Part shown: positions 45,963 to 54,383 of the stretch, one piece after another
Layout: the number at the start of each line of letters is the position of its first letter
Position numbering within the stretch: position 1 is the first letter of the stretch
NCBI GenBank assembly: GCA_905182785.1
Contig: CAJJDF010000017.1
Coordinates: forward strand, 18,475-82,474
Reading direction: 5' to 3'
DNA length: 64,000 nucleotides
Source of the DNA: an uncultured Flavobacteriales bacterium
GTDB lineage: Bacteria > Bacteroidota > Bacteroidia > Flavobacteriales_D > CAJJDF01
Notes under the pieces: generated by a model
The model's database searches: none
What the model was told of the DNA's origin: nothing
The model's input: only the letters and a program-made list of their open reading frames with translations
Program-made: the position numbers and the translations under genes

Positions 45963-47555
45963 TTAAAAATTCTCCAAAACAATTTTTAAATCGTTATTGG
46001 TTCTAGAGTTTATGTATTCACGGCCCTCTTCGTCCCAAATACCTGAGGCAATTTCTTCTTTTATTCTTGCTCTCAATCTCTGTTTTGAAGTTGAAATATC
46101 TTTTGAAGATCCATTGATTTTTTTTGATTGGGCAAAAGCTAAAAAGCGATTGAATAACTGATCATTAACCGTAAAGTTTTTTAAGTAATGATTTAAACTT
46201 TTATCGCTAAGCTTTTTTCTATTCTCACTTAAATAGTTAATAGAAAACTCTGTCAGTACTCGGCTGTAAGCTATTTTTCTATAAAATGAAGAATAACCAG
46301 CTGTATCAAAAGGGATAAAAATATCGGGAGAGATACCTCCACCTCCATATACTACTTTACCTTTTGGTGTGGTAAATTTCAAAGAATCCACAAAAATAGA
46401 AGAATCCAAAGCGAAGAGTGATCCGCTTTTTTCCCTGTCATACATTTCCATCATATAATCGTAATGACTTTTGTTTTCGTATGATTTTTGAATACACCTT
46501 CCCGTAGGGGTATAATACTTTGCAATTGTAATTCTTAGCGAAGAGCTGTCTGTGAGCATCACAGGCTTTTGAACTAATCCTTTGCCATATGACCTTCTTC
46601 CGTAAATAGTTCCTCTGTCGTTATCCTGAATCGCTCCTGCAACAATTTCACTAGCACTAGCAGATTCACTATCAATAAGCACAGCCAATTCTATGTTTTT
46701 AAGAATTCCATTGTTGGTAGAAAAAGCTTTAGAGCCCTTTCCTTGTTTATTTTTGGTGTAAACCATCATCAAATCTTTTTCTAAAAACTCATCGACTATA
46801 TTTTCGGCAACTTGTAAATATCCACCCCCATTTCCTCTCAAATCAAAAACGAGTTTTTTCATTCCTTTTTTCAGTAATGTTTGGGCAGCATAATAAAACT
46901 CTTTTGAAGAATTTTCTGAAAATCTTACTAATTTTATATAACCTATCTTCTCCGATATCATGAAGGAGGCTGTTATACTTTTTATTGGAATTAACCCTCT
47001 AACGATTTCTTTGTCAAAAACTTGGTTGTTTCTCAGTATTTTAACTATTACCTCTGTGCTTGGTTTCCCTTTTAGCAATTTCATTACTTGGTTATTTTTA
47101 AGATTAACTCCAGCCACTTGCGAAGTATCAATTTTTAAAATAATATCCCCATTTTTTATTCCTGCCCTACTCGAAGGTCCATCTGCAATTACATTGGTCA
47201 CATTTAAAGTATCGTTAAGAATAATAAATTTTACTCCAACACCTGCAAATTCGCCTCTCAATTCTTCTTCCTCACGGTTGTATTTTCTATAAGGAATATA
47301 GATCGAATGTGGATCTAGGTTTGATAATAATTGCTTTATCGTTTTCTCAGTCAAATCTTTACTAGAAATAGAGTCTACATAATCGTTTTCTATTATCTCT
47401 AAAACCTGAAATAATTTCTTTTTAGAGTTTGCTCCTCTGTCTGCAGAAACAGAATTACTTGTGAGGTAAGGAAAGTTGTTGTTTTTTCCCAAATAAAAAC
47501 CAAAAGCAACAGCAATAGCAAGAAATAAGGGGAAGAAGTATGAGATTTTTTTCAT
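45963..47555 (-). CDS. S41 family C-terminal processing protease (CtpA-like)
   Basis: This is a periplasmic serine protease of 530 residues. A signal or anchor helix (about residues 5-22) is followed by a helical region, a PDZ domain (about 90-175, around GVGVKFI and GIKNGDIILKID) and the S41 catalytic domain. The catalytic serine lies in ESASASEIVAGAI and the lysine in RSYGKGLVQ. Such proteases trim periplasmic or tail-specific substrates. The C-terminal 150 residues are extended and helical, as in other Bacteroidota members. It is probably co-transcribed with the dCMP deaminase gene 46 bases upstream. Confidence 0.93.
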   Translation of the reverse strand: MKKISYFFPLFLAIAVAFGFYLGKNNNFPYLTSNSVSADRGANSKKKLFQVLEIIENDYVDSISSKDLTEKTIKQLLSNLDPHSIYIPYRKYNREEEELRGEFAGVGVKFIILNDTLNVTNVIADGPSSRAGIKNGDIILKIDTSQVAGVNLKNNQVMKLLKGKPSTEVIVKILRNNQVFDKEIVRGLIPIKSITASFMISEKIGYIKLVRFSENSSKEFYYAAQTLLKKGMKKLVFDLRGNGGGYLQVAENIVDEFLEKDLMMVYTKNKQGKGSKAFSTNNGILKNIELAVLIDSESASASEIVAGAIQDNDRGTIYGRRSYGKGLVQKPVMLTDSSSLRITIAKYYTPTGRCIQKSYENKSHYDYMMEMYDREKSGSLFALDSSIFVDSLKFTTPKGKVVYGGGGISPDIFIPFDTAGYSSFYRKIAYSRVLTEFSINYLSENRKKLSDKSLNHYLKNFTVNDQLFNRFLAFAQSKKINGSSKDISTSKQRLRARIKEEIASGIWDEEGREYINSRTNNDLKIVLENF

Positions 47556-47601
47556 TTATATAAATTGTTAATTTATTTAATTGCTCAGTATGGGGTTTTA
47601 T

Positions 47602-48024
47602 TTATAAGTCAATTTTTTCTAATTCTATCCCTGCATTTTTAAGAAATTGTATTCCAGAGTCATCTTTGTATCCTTTGGTATAAACCACTCTTTTTATTCC
47701 AGCTTGGTGAATTAATTTACTGCATTCCTTGCAAGGAGAAAGTGTAATGTACAAAGTTGCTCCTTTAGAACTGTTTGTAGATTTTGATAATTTCATCAAT
47801 GCATTTGCTTCAGCATGAAGAACATACCAGTTTGTGTTCCCGTCTTCATCTTCACAGCAATTGTCAAATCCAGTAGGAGTTCCATTGTATCCATCAGAAA
47901 TGATTACTTGGTCTTTTACCAAGATTGCTCCCACTTTTTTTCGGGTGCAATGTGATAATTTACTCCACTCTTTTGCCATGTTGAGGTAGGCAGTATCGTA
48001 ACGTAATTGTTTTTCTTTTTTCAT
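47602..48024 (-). CDS. dCMP deaminase (ComEB-like)
   Basis: The 140-residue zinc enzyme of the deoxycytidylate deaminase family converts dCMP to dUMP, feeding thymidylate synthesis. The motif HAEANAL (histidine and catalytic glutamate) and PCKECSK (two cysteines) are present, with an insertion containing CCEDEDG between the strands. It is smaller than the phage-type allosteric enzymes and matches ComEB-like bacterial forms. It starts the minus-strand pair with the S41 protease and is divergent from murI. Confidence 0.92.
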   Translation of the reverse strand: MKKEKQLRYDTAYLNMAKEWSKLSHCTRKKVGAILVKDQVIISDGYNGTPTGFDNCCEDEDGNTNWYVLHAEANALMKLSKSTNSSKGATLYITLSPCKECSKLIHQAGIKRVVYTKGYKDDSGIQFLKNAGIELEKIDL

Positions 48025-48117
48025 AGAATTAATTCTCCTCGAATTTAAGGAAAAAATAGATTAAAATCAGAGTTAAGAAATGTAAACTCAACTAAATCTA
48101 AATACTTATCTTTGAGG

Positions 48118-48936
48118 ATGAAAAAAAAGGCATCATCTTTACCAATAGGAGTTTTTGATTCTGGAATTGGAGGACTTACAGTTGCTCATGCAATTAGTAA
48201 ACTCATGCCTAATGAGACTATTATTTATTTTGGGGATACAGCCCATTTGCCCTATGGCGATAAATCTCCTGATTTAATTCATTCCTTTGTAAAGAATATT
48301 TCTAAGTTTCTTATCCGTAAAGAAAAATGCAAATCAGTTGTAATTGCCTGCAATACTGCTTCTGCTATTTCTTACGAATTCTTGCGAGATAAACATGTAG
48401 GAAATGTTCCAATTTTTAATGTTATTGACCCTATTGTTGAAGCAATTTCTGAGGATAAACAGATAACAAAAGTAGGGTTGATTGCAACCAAGACAACTGT
48501 GGAGTCTAGAGTTTACCAAGAGAAACTGAAACGCAGAAACCCTGATTTAAAAATTGAAGTACTTGCAACCCCTTTGTTGGCTCCAATGATAGAGGAAGGA
48601 TTTAGCCAAGATAAAATAAGTAATACCGTAATAGAAAATTACCTTTCTAATCCAAAGTTTAAAGGCATTGATGCTTTAATTTTGGGGTGTACTCACTACG
48701 TTTTAATTGCTGATGAAATCAATGAGTTTTTTCAAGGAAAAGTACAGTTATTTGACTCAACTGATATTCTTGCTTTAAAACTGAAGGATATTTTTGAGAA
48801 TGAAAATATGCTTTCTGAAAAAAAACGGCAAGAAAATAAATTTTATGTTTCTGATTTAACAAAAGGATTTGAAGACTCTGCCTCTCGTTTTTATGGACAG
48901 AGCTTAAAATTGGTTTTAAAGAAGTTGAAAGATTGA
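48118..48936 (+). CDS. murI: Glutamate racemase
   Basis: MurI makes D-glutamate for peptidoglycan. The two catalytic cysteines are visible in VIACNTASA and LGCTHYVLI, and the N-terminal FDSGIGGLTV carries the conserved aspartate and serine. The ATG at 48118 gives 272 residues; a TTG 6 bases upstream is in frame but less likely. A TATCTTTG -7-like box (48107-48114) abuts the start, which would place the transcript start on or beside the ATG. It is convergent with der. Confidence 0.95.
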   Translation: MKKKASSLPIGVFDSGIGGLTVAHAISKLMPNETIIYFGDTAHLPYGDKSPDLIHSFVKNISKFLIRKEKCKSVVIACNTASAISYEFLRDKHVGNVPIFNVIDPIVEAISEDKQITKVGLIATKTTVESRVYQEKLKRRNPDLKIEVLATPLLAPMIEEGFSQDKISNTVIENYLSNPKFKGIDALILGCTHYVLIADEINEFFQGKVQLFDSTDILALKLKDIFENENMLSEKKRQENKFYVSDLTKGFEDSASRFYGQSLKLVLKKLKD

Positions 48937-48964
48937 TTAAGTCTCGTTAAAAAGAGTACTTAAA

Positions 48965-50278
48965 TTAATTCTTCTTTCTAAAGAAGATATTCATTGGAAC
49001 TCCTTCAAAATTATACAATTTACGCAATTGGTTTTCTACAAATCGTTTGTAATCCTCACGAATGTATTGCGGTAAATTACAGAATATTGCAAAACTTGGA
49101 GTGTAAGTTGGCAGTTGAGTTACAAACTTAATCTTAATGTACTTCCCTTTGTAAGCTGGAGGAGGCGTTCTTTCAATAACTGGGAGTAATCTGTCGTTAA
49201 GCTCTGAAGTAGGAATTTTTTGAGTCCTGTTTTCGTATACTTCAATCGATTTTTCTAATGCTTTATGCAACCTTTGTTTAGTAACAGTAGAAGTAAAGAT
49301 AATTGGAACATCATTGAATGGAGCCAGTCTTTTTCTTACCAATTCTTCCATTTCTTTAATAGTGTTGGTTTCTTTTCCATCTATTAAATCCCATTTGTTG
49401 ATTAAGACAACAACCCCTTTCTTATTCTTTTTTATAATTTGAAATACATTCAAATCTTGATGCCCAATCCCTTCTACGGCATCAATCATAAAAATACAAA
49501 CATCACTTTCTTCAATAGCTCTTACCGAACGCAAAGTAGAATAAAACTCAATGTCTTCTTGCACTTTTGCTTGCTTTCTTAATCCAGCAGTATCTACTAA
49601 AAAGAAATCAAATCCAAATGATTTGTAACGTGTATTTAACGTATCTCTTGTAGTCCCAGAAATTGGAGTTACAATGTTTCTGTCTTCTCCAATCAATGCA
49701 TTGATTAAAGATGATTTTCCTACGTTTGGTTTTCCTACAATAGCAAATTTTGGCACTCCTGATACATCTTCATGTTGGTGATCAGGCTCAAAATCTCCTA
49801 CCATTGTATCCAATATTTCTCCAGTTCCACTTCCGTTAATTGAAGATAAGTTATACACTTCTCCTAATCCTAAGCTATAAAACTCAGCAGACATAGTTTG
49901 GTGAAGAGGTGAATCTACTTTATTAGCAATTAAATATATTTTTTTATCAATTCTACGAAGCATTTTGGCAACTCTCATGTCCAAATCGGTCACACCTACC
50001 TGAACATCTACTACAAATAGAATTGCATCTGCCTCATCTATAGCTAAGTGAACCTGCTTACGGATTTCTCCTTCAAATACATCATCCGAGCCTTGTACGT
50101 AACCTCCCGTGTCAATCACAGAAAATTCTACTCCGTTCCACTCCGATTTTCCATAGTGACGGTCACGAGTTACTCCACTCGTTTCTTCCACTATTGCTTT
50201 TCTTTCTCCTGTAAGTCTGTTAAAAAAAGTAGATTTTCCTACATTTGGTCTACCTACTATTGCTACTATATTTGCCAT
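48965..50278 (-). CDS. der: Ribosome-biogenesis GTPase Der
   Basis: Der (EngA) is an essential GTPase that assists 50S subunit assembly. It has two tandem G domains: G1 of the first is GRPNVGKSTFF (near residue 8) and of the second GKPNVGKSSLI (near 183), with NKVD and NKWD G4 motifs and DTGGY and DTAGL G3 motifs. The KH-like C-terminal domain runs from about 355 to the end. The length (437) is standard. The 259 bases upstream to 50537 contain no gene or motif I can support. Confidence 0.97.
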   Translation of the reverse strand: MANIVAIVGRPNVGKSTFFNRLTGERKAIVEETSGVTRDRHYGKSEWNGVEFSVIDTGGYVQGSDDVFEGEIRKQVHLAIDEADAILFVVDVQVGVTDLDMRVAKMLRRIDKKIYLIANKVDSPLHQTMSAEFYSLGLGEVYNLSSINGSGTGEILDTMVGDFEPDHQHEDVSGVPKFAIVGKPNVGKSSLINALIGEDRNIVTPISGTTRDTLNTRYKSFGFDFFLVDTAGLRKQAKVQEDIEFYSTLRSVRAIEESDVCIFMIDAVEGIGHQDLNVFQIIKKNKKGVVVLINKWDLIDGKETNTIKEMEELVRKRLAPFNDVPIIFTSTVTKQRLHKALEKSIEVYENRTQKIPTSELNDRLLPVIERTPPPAYKGKYIKIKFVTQLPTYTPSFAIFCNLPQYIREDYKRFVENQLRKLYNFEGVPMNIFFRKKN

Positions 50279-50537
50279 TATTCTTCTTATTAATCTGCGA
50301 ATTTACGATTAAAACTTCATTTAATAAGAAAATAGGGCTAAACTAATATTTCTCTCCAAATTTTGCTTTAAAAAAGACTTTCTATTCTTCGAATCTATGC
50401 TCACGAATTGGTCCTATTTTTGGGTCAGTAGAGAAGTACTAAATAATTCAAGGAGAAATGGTTTTGTATTTTTCCACATACTCGTAATTATTAAGGGGTT
50501 TATTTTTTATCCTTTGTTTTTTTGCGATAGGCTATAT

Positions 50538-52661
50538 TTAGTTTTTAAACCCTTTTTTCTCCAACAACCATTTTATATCTGGTTCCTGTCCTCTAAAATC
50601 GGTATATAGTTTCATTCCTTTTTCTGAACCTCCTTTGCTCATCATTTCTTGGTATTTTTTGGCTACAGTTGCGTCAAATAGATTTCCCGTTTCTTTAAAC
50701 GCTTGAAAGCAATCAGCATCTAAAACCTCTGACCATTGGTAACTGTAATACCCAGCAGAATATCCTCCAGAAAAAATGTGAGAGAAATAAGTACTTCTGT
50801 ATCTTGGCTGAATGACATCTATCAATCCTAATTCAGTTAATTTTTGAGCTTCAAATTCATTCACTCCCAGCTCTGTTGGAGCTTCAAGCGTATGCCAATA
50901 TAGATCCAAATAAGCTGCTGCCATGTATTCAGTAGTTCCAAAACCTCCGTTAAAGCTATTGGCGTCTTTTAGTTTTTTAATTAACTCAGCAGGAATTACT
51001 TCTCCTGTTTCGTAATGTTTTGCAAATAATTGTAGTACTTCTGGTTCTCCCATCCAGTTTTCCATTACTTGTGAAGGAAATTCTACAAAATCTCTAGGAA
51101 CAGCTGTTCCAGATAAGCTTCTGTATTTCACATCAGATAATAATCCATGAATAGCATGTCCAAACTCGTGAAACAAGGTTTCAGCTTCTCGATATGATAG
51201 AAGCGAAGGAGAATTTGAAGTAGGAGCAGGGTAATTGAAGTTTGTCGTTACAATTGGGTGAATCATTCCATTCACATTAGATTGTTTACGGATACTATTC
51301 ATCCAGGCTCCACCTCGTTTGCTATCTCTTGCAAAGAAATCTAAATACAAGATTCCGCAATGTGATCCGTCTCTGTTTTTTACTTCATATACTTTTTGTT
51401 CTGGATGCCAAGTGGGTAAATCTGTTCTTTTTTCAAAACTCATCCCAAATAGCTTATTTGCCAATTCAAAAACACCTTTTGTGACAGCTGTAACTTCAAA
51501 ATAGGGCCTCGTTTCTTCTTCGTTAAAATTGTAACGTTCCTTTCTTACTTTTTCTACGTAATACCTCCAATCGTAACCTTTTATGTCTCCTTCGTTTCCA
51601 TCTGCTTTGTAAATTTTATTCATAGCGGCTTTTTCTTCTTTCGCTTTCGCTAAAGCAAAAGGCCACATTTTATCCATGAATTCAAGAACTGCTTCAGGCT
51701 TTTCGGCCATGTTATTTGCTAATATTCTTTCTGCGTGATTCTTATATCCTAATAGCTTTGCTTTGTCAATTCTTAAGGCAACAATCTCTTTAATTAGTTT
51801 TTTATTGTCTTTGTCATTATCATTGTTAGCCCTTTGTGCATAGGCATTATACAATAATTTACGAGCAGCTCTGTTTGGAGAATTTTGTAAAAAAGGATTA
51901 ATACTTGGTCTTTGTACAGTAAACGACCAACCTGTCTCGTTCCCTCTGTTTTTTGCTTCTTGCATTGCTAGTTCTCTTAAGCTAGAAGGTAAATTTCCTA
52001 AATCGCTAGAATCATTAGTATGGTATTCAAACGCATTGGTTTCATCCAATAAATTATCTCCGTATTGCAAAGTAAGCGAAGCCAATTTTCCATTTATTTC
52101 TTTTAGTGTTTTCTTGTCTTCTTTATTTAAGTTGATTCCTGAACGAGTAAAATTTTTGTATTTCTCTTCGAGTAAATAAGCTTCAATAGGTTTTAGATTT
52201 AAAGCTTCTTTTTCATCATAAACGGATTTTATCTTCTTGAATAAATCTTCGTTCAACATGATGTTATCATAATGCGAAGACAAAATTGGGGCTAATTCTT
52301 TATTGGTTGCTTTCAAAACATCATCTGTGTTTGCAGCTTCCAAACAACTAAATAGAGAAGATACTTTTGTTAAGTTATTTCCTGCAAATTCCAAAGCTTC
52401 AATCGTATTAGTGAAAGTTGGAGCTTCTTCATTTTTAATAATAGCGTCTATTTCTGCTTTGTGCTCTGCTATTGCAGTTTTGTATGCTGGTAAATAATCT
52501 TCACTTTTTATTTTATCAAAAGGAGGTAATCCAAAAGGGGTGTCCCACTCTTGGAGTATTGGATTTTCGTTTTCCACTTGTTGGTTTTTTATTTCTTCAG
52601 TTGAAGCATTGCATGCTGTTAATGTAATTGCTGACAGCACTAAAAGGAGCGTATTTTTCAT
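50538..52661 (-). CDS. M3 family metallopeptidase lipoprotein (Dcp-like)
   Basis: This is a zinc oligopeptidase of the M3 (peptidyl-dipeptidase Dcp/oligopeptidase A) family, 707 residues long. The HEFGHAIHG motif (about residue 495) provides two zinc histidines and the catalytic glutamate, followed by the third ligand region. The N-terminus is a lipoprotein signal (LLLVLSAITLTACNAS), so the enzyme is probably anchored in the envelope rather than cytoplasmic. It lies 6 bases downstream of a frameshifted unknown gene on the same strand. Confidence 0.95.
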   Translation of the reverse strand: MKNTLLLVLSAITLTACNASTEEIKNQQVENENPILQEWDTPFGLPPFDKIKSEDYLPAYKTAIAEHKAEIDAIIKNEEAPTFTNTIEALEFAGNNLTKVSSLFSCLEAANTDDVLKATNKELAPILSSHYDNIMLNEDLFKKIKSVYDEKEALNLKPIEAYLLEEKYKNFTRSGINLNKEDKKTLKEINGKLASLTLQYGDNLLDETNAFEYHTNDSSDLGNLPSSLRELAMQEAKNRGNETGWSFTVQRPSINPFLQNSPNRAARKLLYNAYAQRANNDNDKDNKKLIKEIVALRIDKAKLLGYKNHAERILANNMAEKPEAVLEFMDKMWPFALAKAKEEKAAMNKIYKADGNEGDIKGYDWRYYVEKVRKERYNFNEEETRPYFEVTAVTKGVFELANKLFGMSFEKRTDLPTWHPEQKVYEVKNRDGSHCGILYLDFFARDSKRGGAWMNSIRKQSNVNGMIHPIVTTNFNYPAPTSNSPSLLSYREAETLFHEFGHAIHGLLSDVKYRSLSGTAVPRDFVEFPSQVMENWMGEPEVLQLFAKHYETGEVIPAELIKKLKDANSFNGGFGTTEYMAAAYLDLYWHTLEAPTELGVNEFEAQKLTELGLIDVIQPRYRSTYFSHIFSGGYSAGYYSYQWSEVLDADCFQAFKETGNLFDATVAKKYQEMMSKGGSEKGMKLYTDFRGQEPDIKWLLEKKGFKN

Positions 52662-52667
52662 TTTTGT

Positions 52668-53016
52668 TTATCTTAATTGTTGGTTGTATTCAGGTGCAAA
52701 TTTCTCGTTGTCTCTATTGTCAATTAGAATGGAGTAGTTGCCGCTATAGATTTTAGTATTAAATTTATTTTTCAACTCTTTTTTTAATGTTTCGCTAATT
52801 ATATCTTCTAATGAGAGTTTTATAGAATTTCCCTTACTTGGAATTACTAATAAAAGAGGTGTTGGAAGTTTTTCAGTTGGATATTCAAAATCATTTAATT
52901 CAAAATAGCTAGTAAGTTGTGTTTTGAAAATGTCATGATTTCCCCTTCAATAGGTTTCCCTTCAACTTATTTTTCCTGAATTTACCTATTCTAACGTACT
53001 CGAATTTTATATCCAT
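52668..53016 (-). pseudogene. Frameshifted gene of unknown function upstream of the M3 peptidase
   Basis: On the minus strand an ATG at 53016 opens a frame encoding MDIKFEYVRIGKFRKNKLKG, which stops at 52933-52935. A second frame, open for 92 codons from 52946 to the stop at 52668-52670, has no ATG and reads as a coherent soluble protein (YFELNDFEYPTEKLPTPLL, SLEDIISETLKKELKNKF, YSGNYSILIDNRDNEKF). Removing one base in the G4 run on the minus strand (52942-52945) joins them into one protein of about 115 residues. It ends 6 bases before the M3 peptidase start. It could be a pseudogene, a sequence error or a frameshifting gene. No family is recognised. Confidence 0.6.
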
Positions 53017-53440
53017 TTTATTTAAATTACTCTAAAAATACATAAATTAATTCACTTGTTCATTTTTTCGATTGATGAAAAAACGAACCAAAAAAATCTA
53101 AAAGGTTCTTAGGTTTTCCCAGAAACTCCATTTTTATTTACAACTTCTCCTCTCTATAGACGAGAGAGGTTTCTAAGATAATTTCTGCTTTCGTGGCACA
53201 CTAACGAAACATACCTCTTTAAAACCTCTACTTAGAATGAGGCCGAAGCTAAAAAATACAATTTTATTTATTAGTTAAATATTTAAAATTAATAGAATTA
53301 CACTTTCACAAAGTAGATAATTATTTTTCTATTGGGATATTAATCTTTTAGTAATCAAAATACATTTCTATTCTTAATTTTTTTTTGGAACTACAAACAC
53401 AATAGGATGGATTCACATTAATAACAAAAATACAATCCAC
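53017..53440. other. Noncoding interval with several small inverted repeats
   Basis: About 420 bases carry no supported ORF. Visible structure includes CCTCTCT/AGAGAGG (53149-53155 and 53163-53169, 7-base loop) and TTTCGT/ACGAAA (53189-53194 and 53204-53209, 9-base loop). Near 53080-53110 there is an imperfect repeat of GTTCATTTTTTCG and TGAAAAAACGAAC. The remainder is A/T-rich. It may hold the promoter of the frameshifted gene, decayed sequence or a small RNA; none can be chosen. Confidence 0.35.
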
Positions 53441-53472
53441 AAAAAAACCGCCAAGATTTCTCGAGACGGTTT
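53441..53472 (-). terminator. Rho-independent terminator of the DUF2911 gene
   Basis: On the minus strand an 8-bp stem (AAACCGTC with GGCGGTTT, one G-U pair; plus-strand arms 53445-53452 and 53465-53472) surrounds a 12-base loop and is followed by a T run (A run 53441-53447). It lies 22 bases past the stop. Confidence 0.85.
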
Positions 53473-53493
53473 AGATTTTTTTGGGTTAAAAAT

Positions 53494-54330
53494 TTATTTT
53501 TCTTCCCAAACTTTAATGTTTTTTTCAATGTAGTTTGCCCATCCTTTAGATTCAGCTTTGTTAGCTAATTCTAACGCTTCTTTACCAGATTTAATAGCGT
53601 CTTCCATATTTTCTTGCGCTTTATAAATATTCGCTTTAGTAAACATTGCTTGGTGTGTTTTATTAATATTTAAAGATTTATCTACATACATTAAGGCAGT
53701 TTTATACTCTTTCATGTCGCTAAAATAAGAAGCAGCTCTTGAATAGACTTTATCCAATTCTTTTCCTTCTTTTATTGCAGTTGCAATGTTTTCTTTAGCT
53801 ATTCCTTCTGTATTAACAGTGAAAGGAATTTCTACATTCAATTTTTCCCATTTGATAGTAATAACAGCTGAAGTTGCAGTGATTTTATCAAATCCAATAG
53901 TAAATGATTCTGTAAAAGAATTAACCATTGCTTTTGCATTTATTCTTACTATGTCTTTCTTTTCATCATATCCACTCAGTCCACTCAAATTAGCATCTGA
54001 ATTGATCACGATAATCCAATCTCCGTTTTTTGATGGAATTGCTTGCATAGAATATTCTCCTTTTGCCAGTTCTTTTCCTCCGATTGTAATAGGAGTAGAG
54101 ATTTCTAATTGAGTTGCCATATTAGCTCCTAATCTCCACATTTCATCAAAAGGAACAAGTCCTCCAAAAATAGTTCTTCCTTTGGCAGAAGGCCTAGAGT
54201 ATTCAATATTTACATTGGTTAATCCTATTTTTTGTCCCACATTTCCAGTTGGACTTGGTTTAGGTAATTCTTGTGCTGTTGCAGAGAATGCAAAAATTCC
54301 TGCGAATAATAACGTTACTAATTTTTTCAT
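53494..54330 (-). CDS. DUF2911 and TPR domain exported protein
   Basis: The 278-residue protein has a signal peptide (MKKLVTLLFAGIFAFSATAQ), a DUF2911 domain (about residues 22-170, with VNIEYSRPSAKGRTIFGG, WRLGANMATQLE and KGEYSMQAIP) and C-terminal helical tetratricopeptide-like repeats (about 190-275). DUF2911 proteins are common in Bacteroidota and have no established function. It lies 53 bases after the symporter gene on the same strand and ends at a terminator, so it may close the PIG-L/symporter transcript. Confidence 0.9.
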   Translation of the reverse strand: MKKLVTLLFAGIFAFSATAQELPKPSPTGNVGQKIGLTNVNIEYSRPSAKGRTIFGGLVPFDEMWRLGANMATQLEISTPITIGGKELAKGEYSMQAIPSKNGDWIIVINSDANLSGLSGYDEKKDIVRINAKAMVNSFTESFTIGFDKITATSAVITIKWEKLNVEIPFTVNTEGIAKENIATAIKEGKELDKVYSRAASYFSDMKEYKTALMYVDKSLNINKTHQAMFTKANIYKAQENMEDAIKSGKEALELANKAESKGWANYIEKNIKVWEEK

Positions 54331-54383
54331 TTTGTTTTTTTGTTTTTTATATATGCCATTACTATTTATTAATGGCGATTTTG

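Noticed and set aside
48937-48963. Hairpin between convergent murI and der (TTAAGT/ACTTAA with CTC/GAG)
   Set aside because: The stem is interrupted and lacks a T run on either strand, so I could not support calling it a terminator.
50397-50609. 70-codon plus-strand ORF before and across the end of the M3 peptidase gene
   Set aside because: It has an aromatic-rich composition, no homology signal I can recognise, and runs antisense into a conserved gene.
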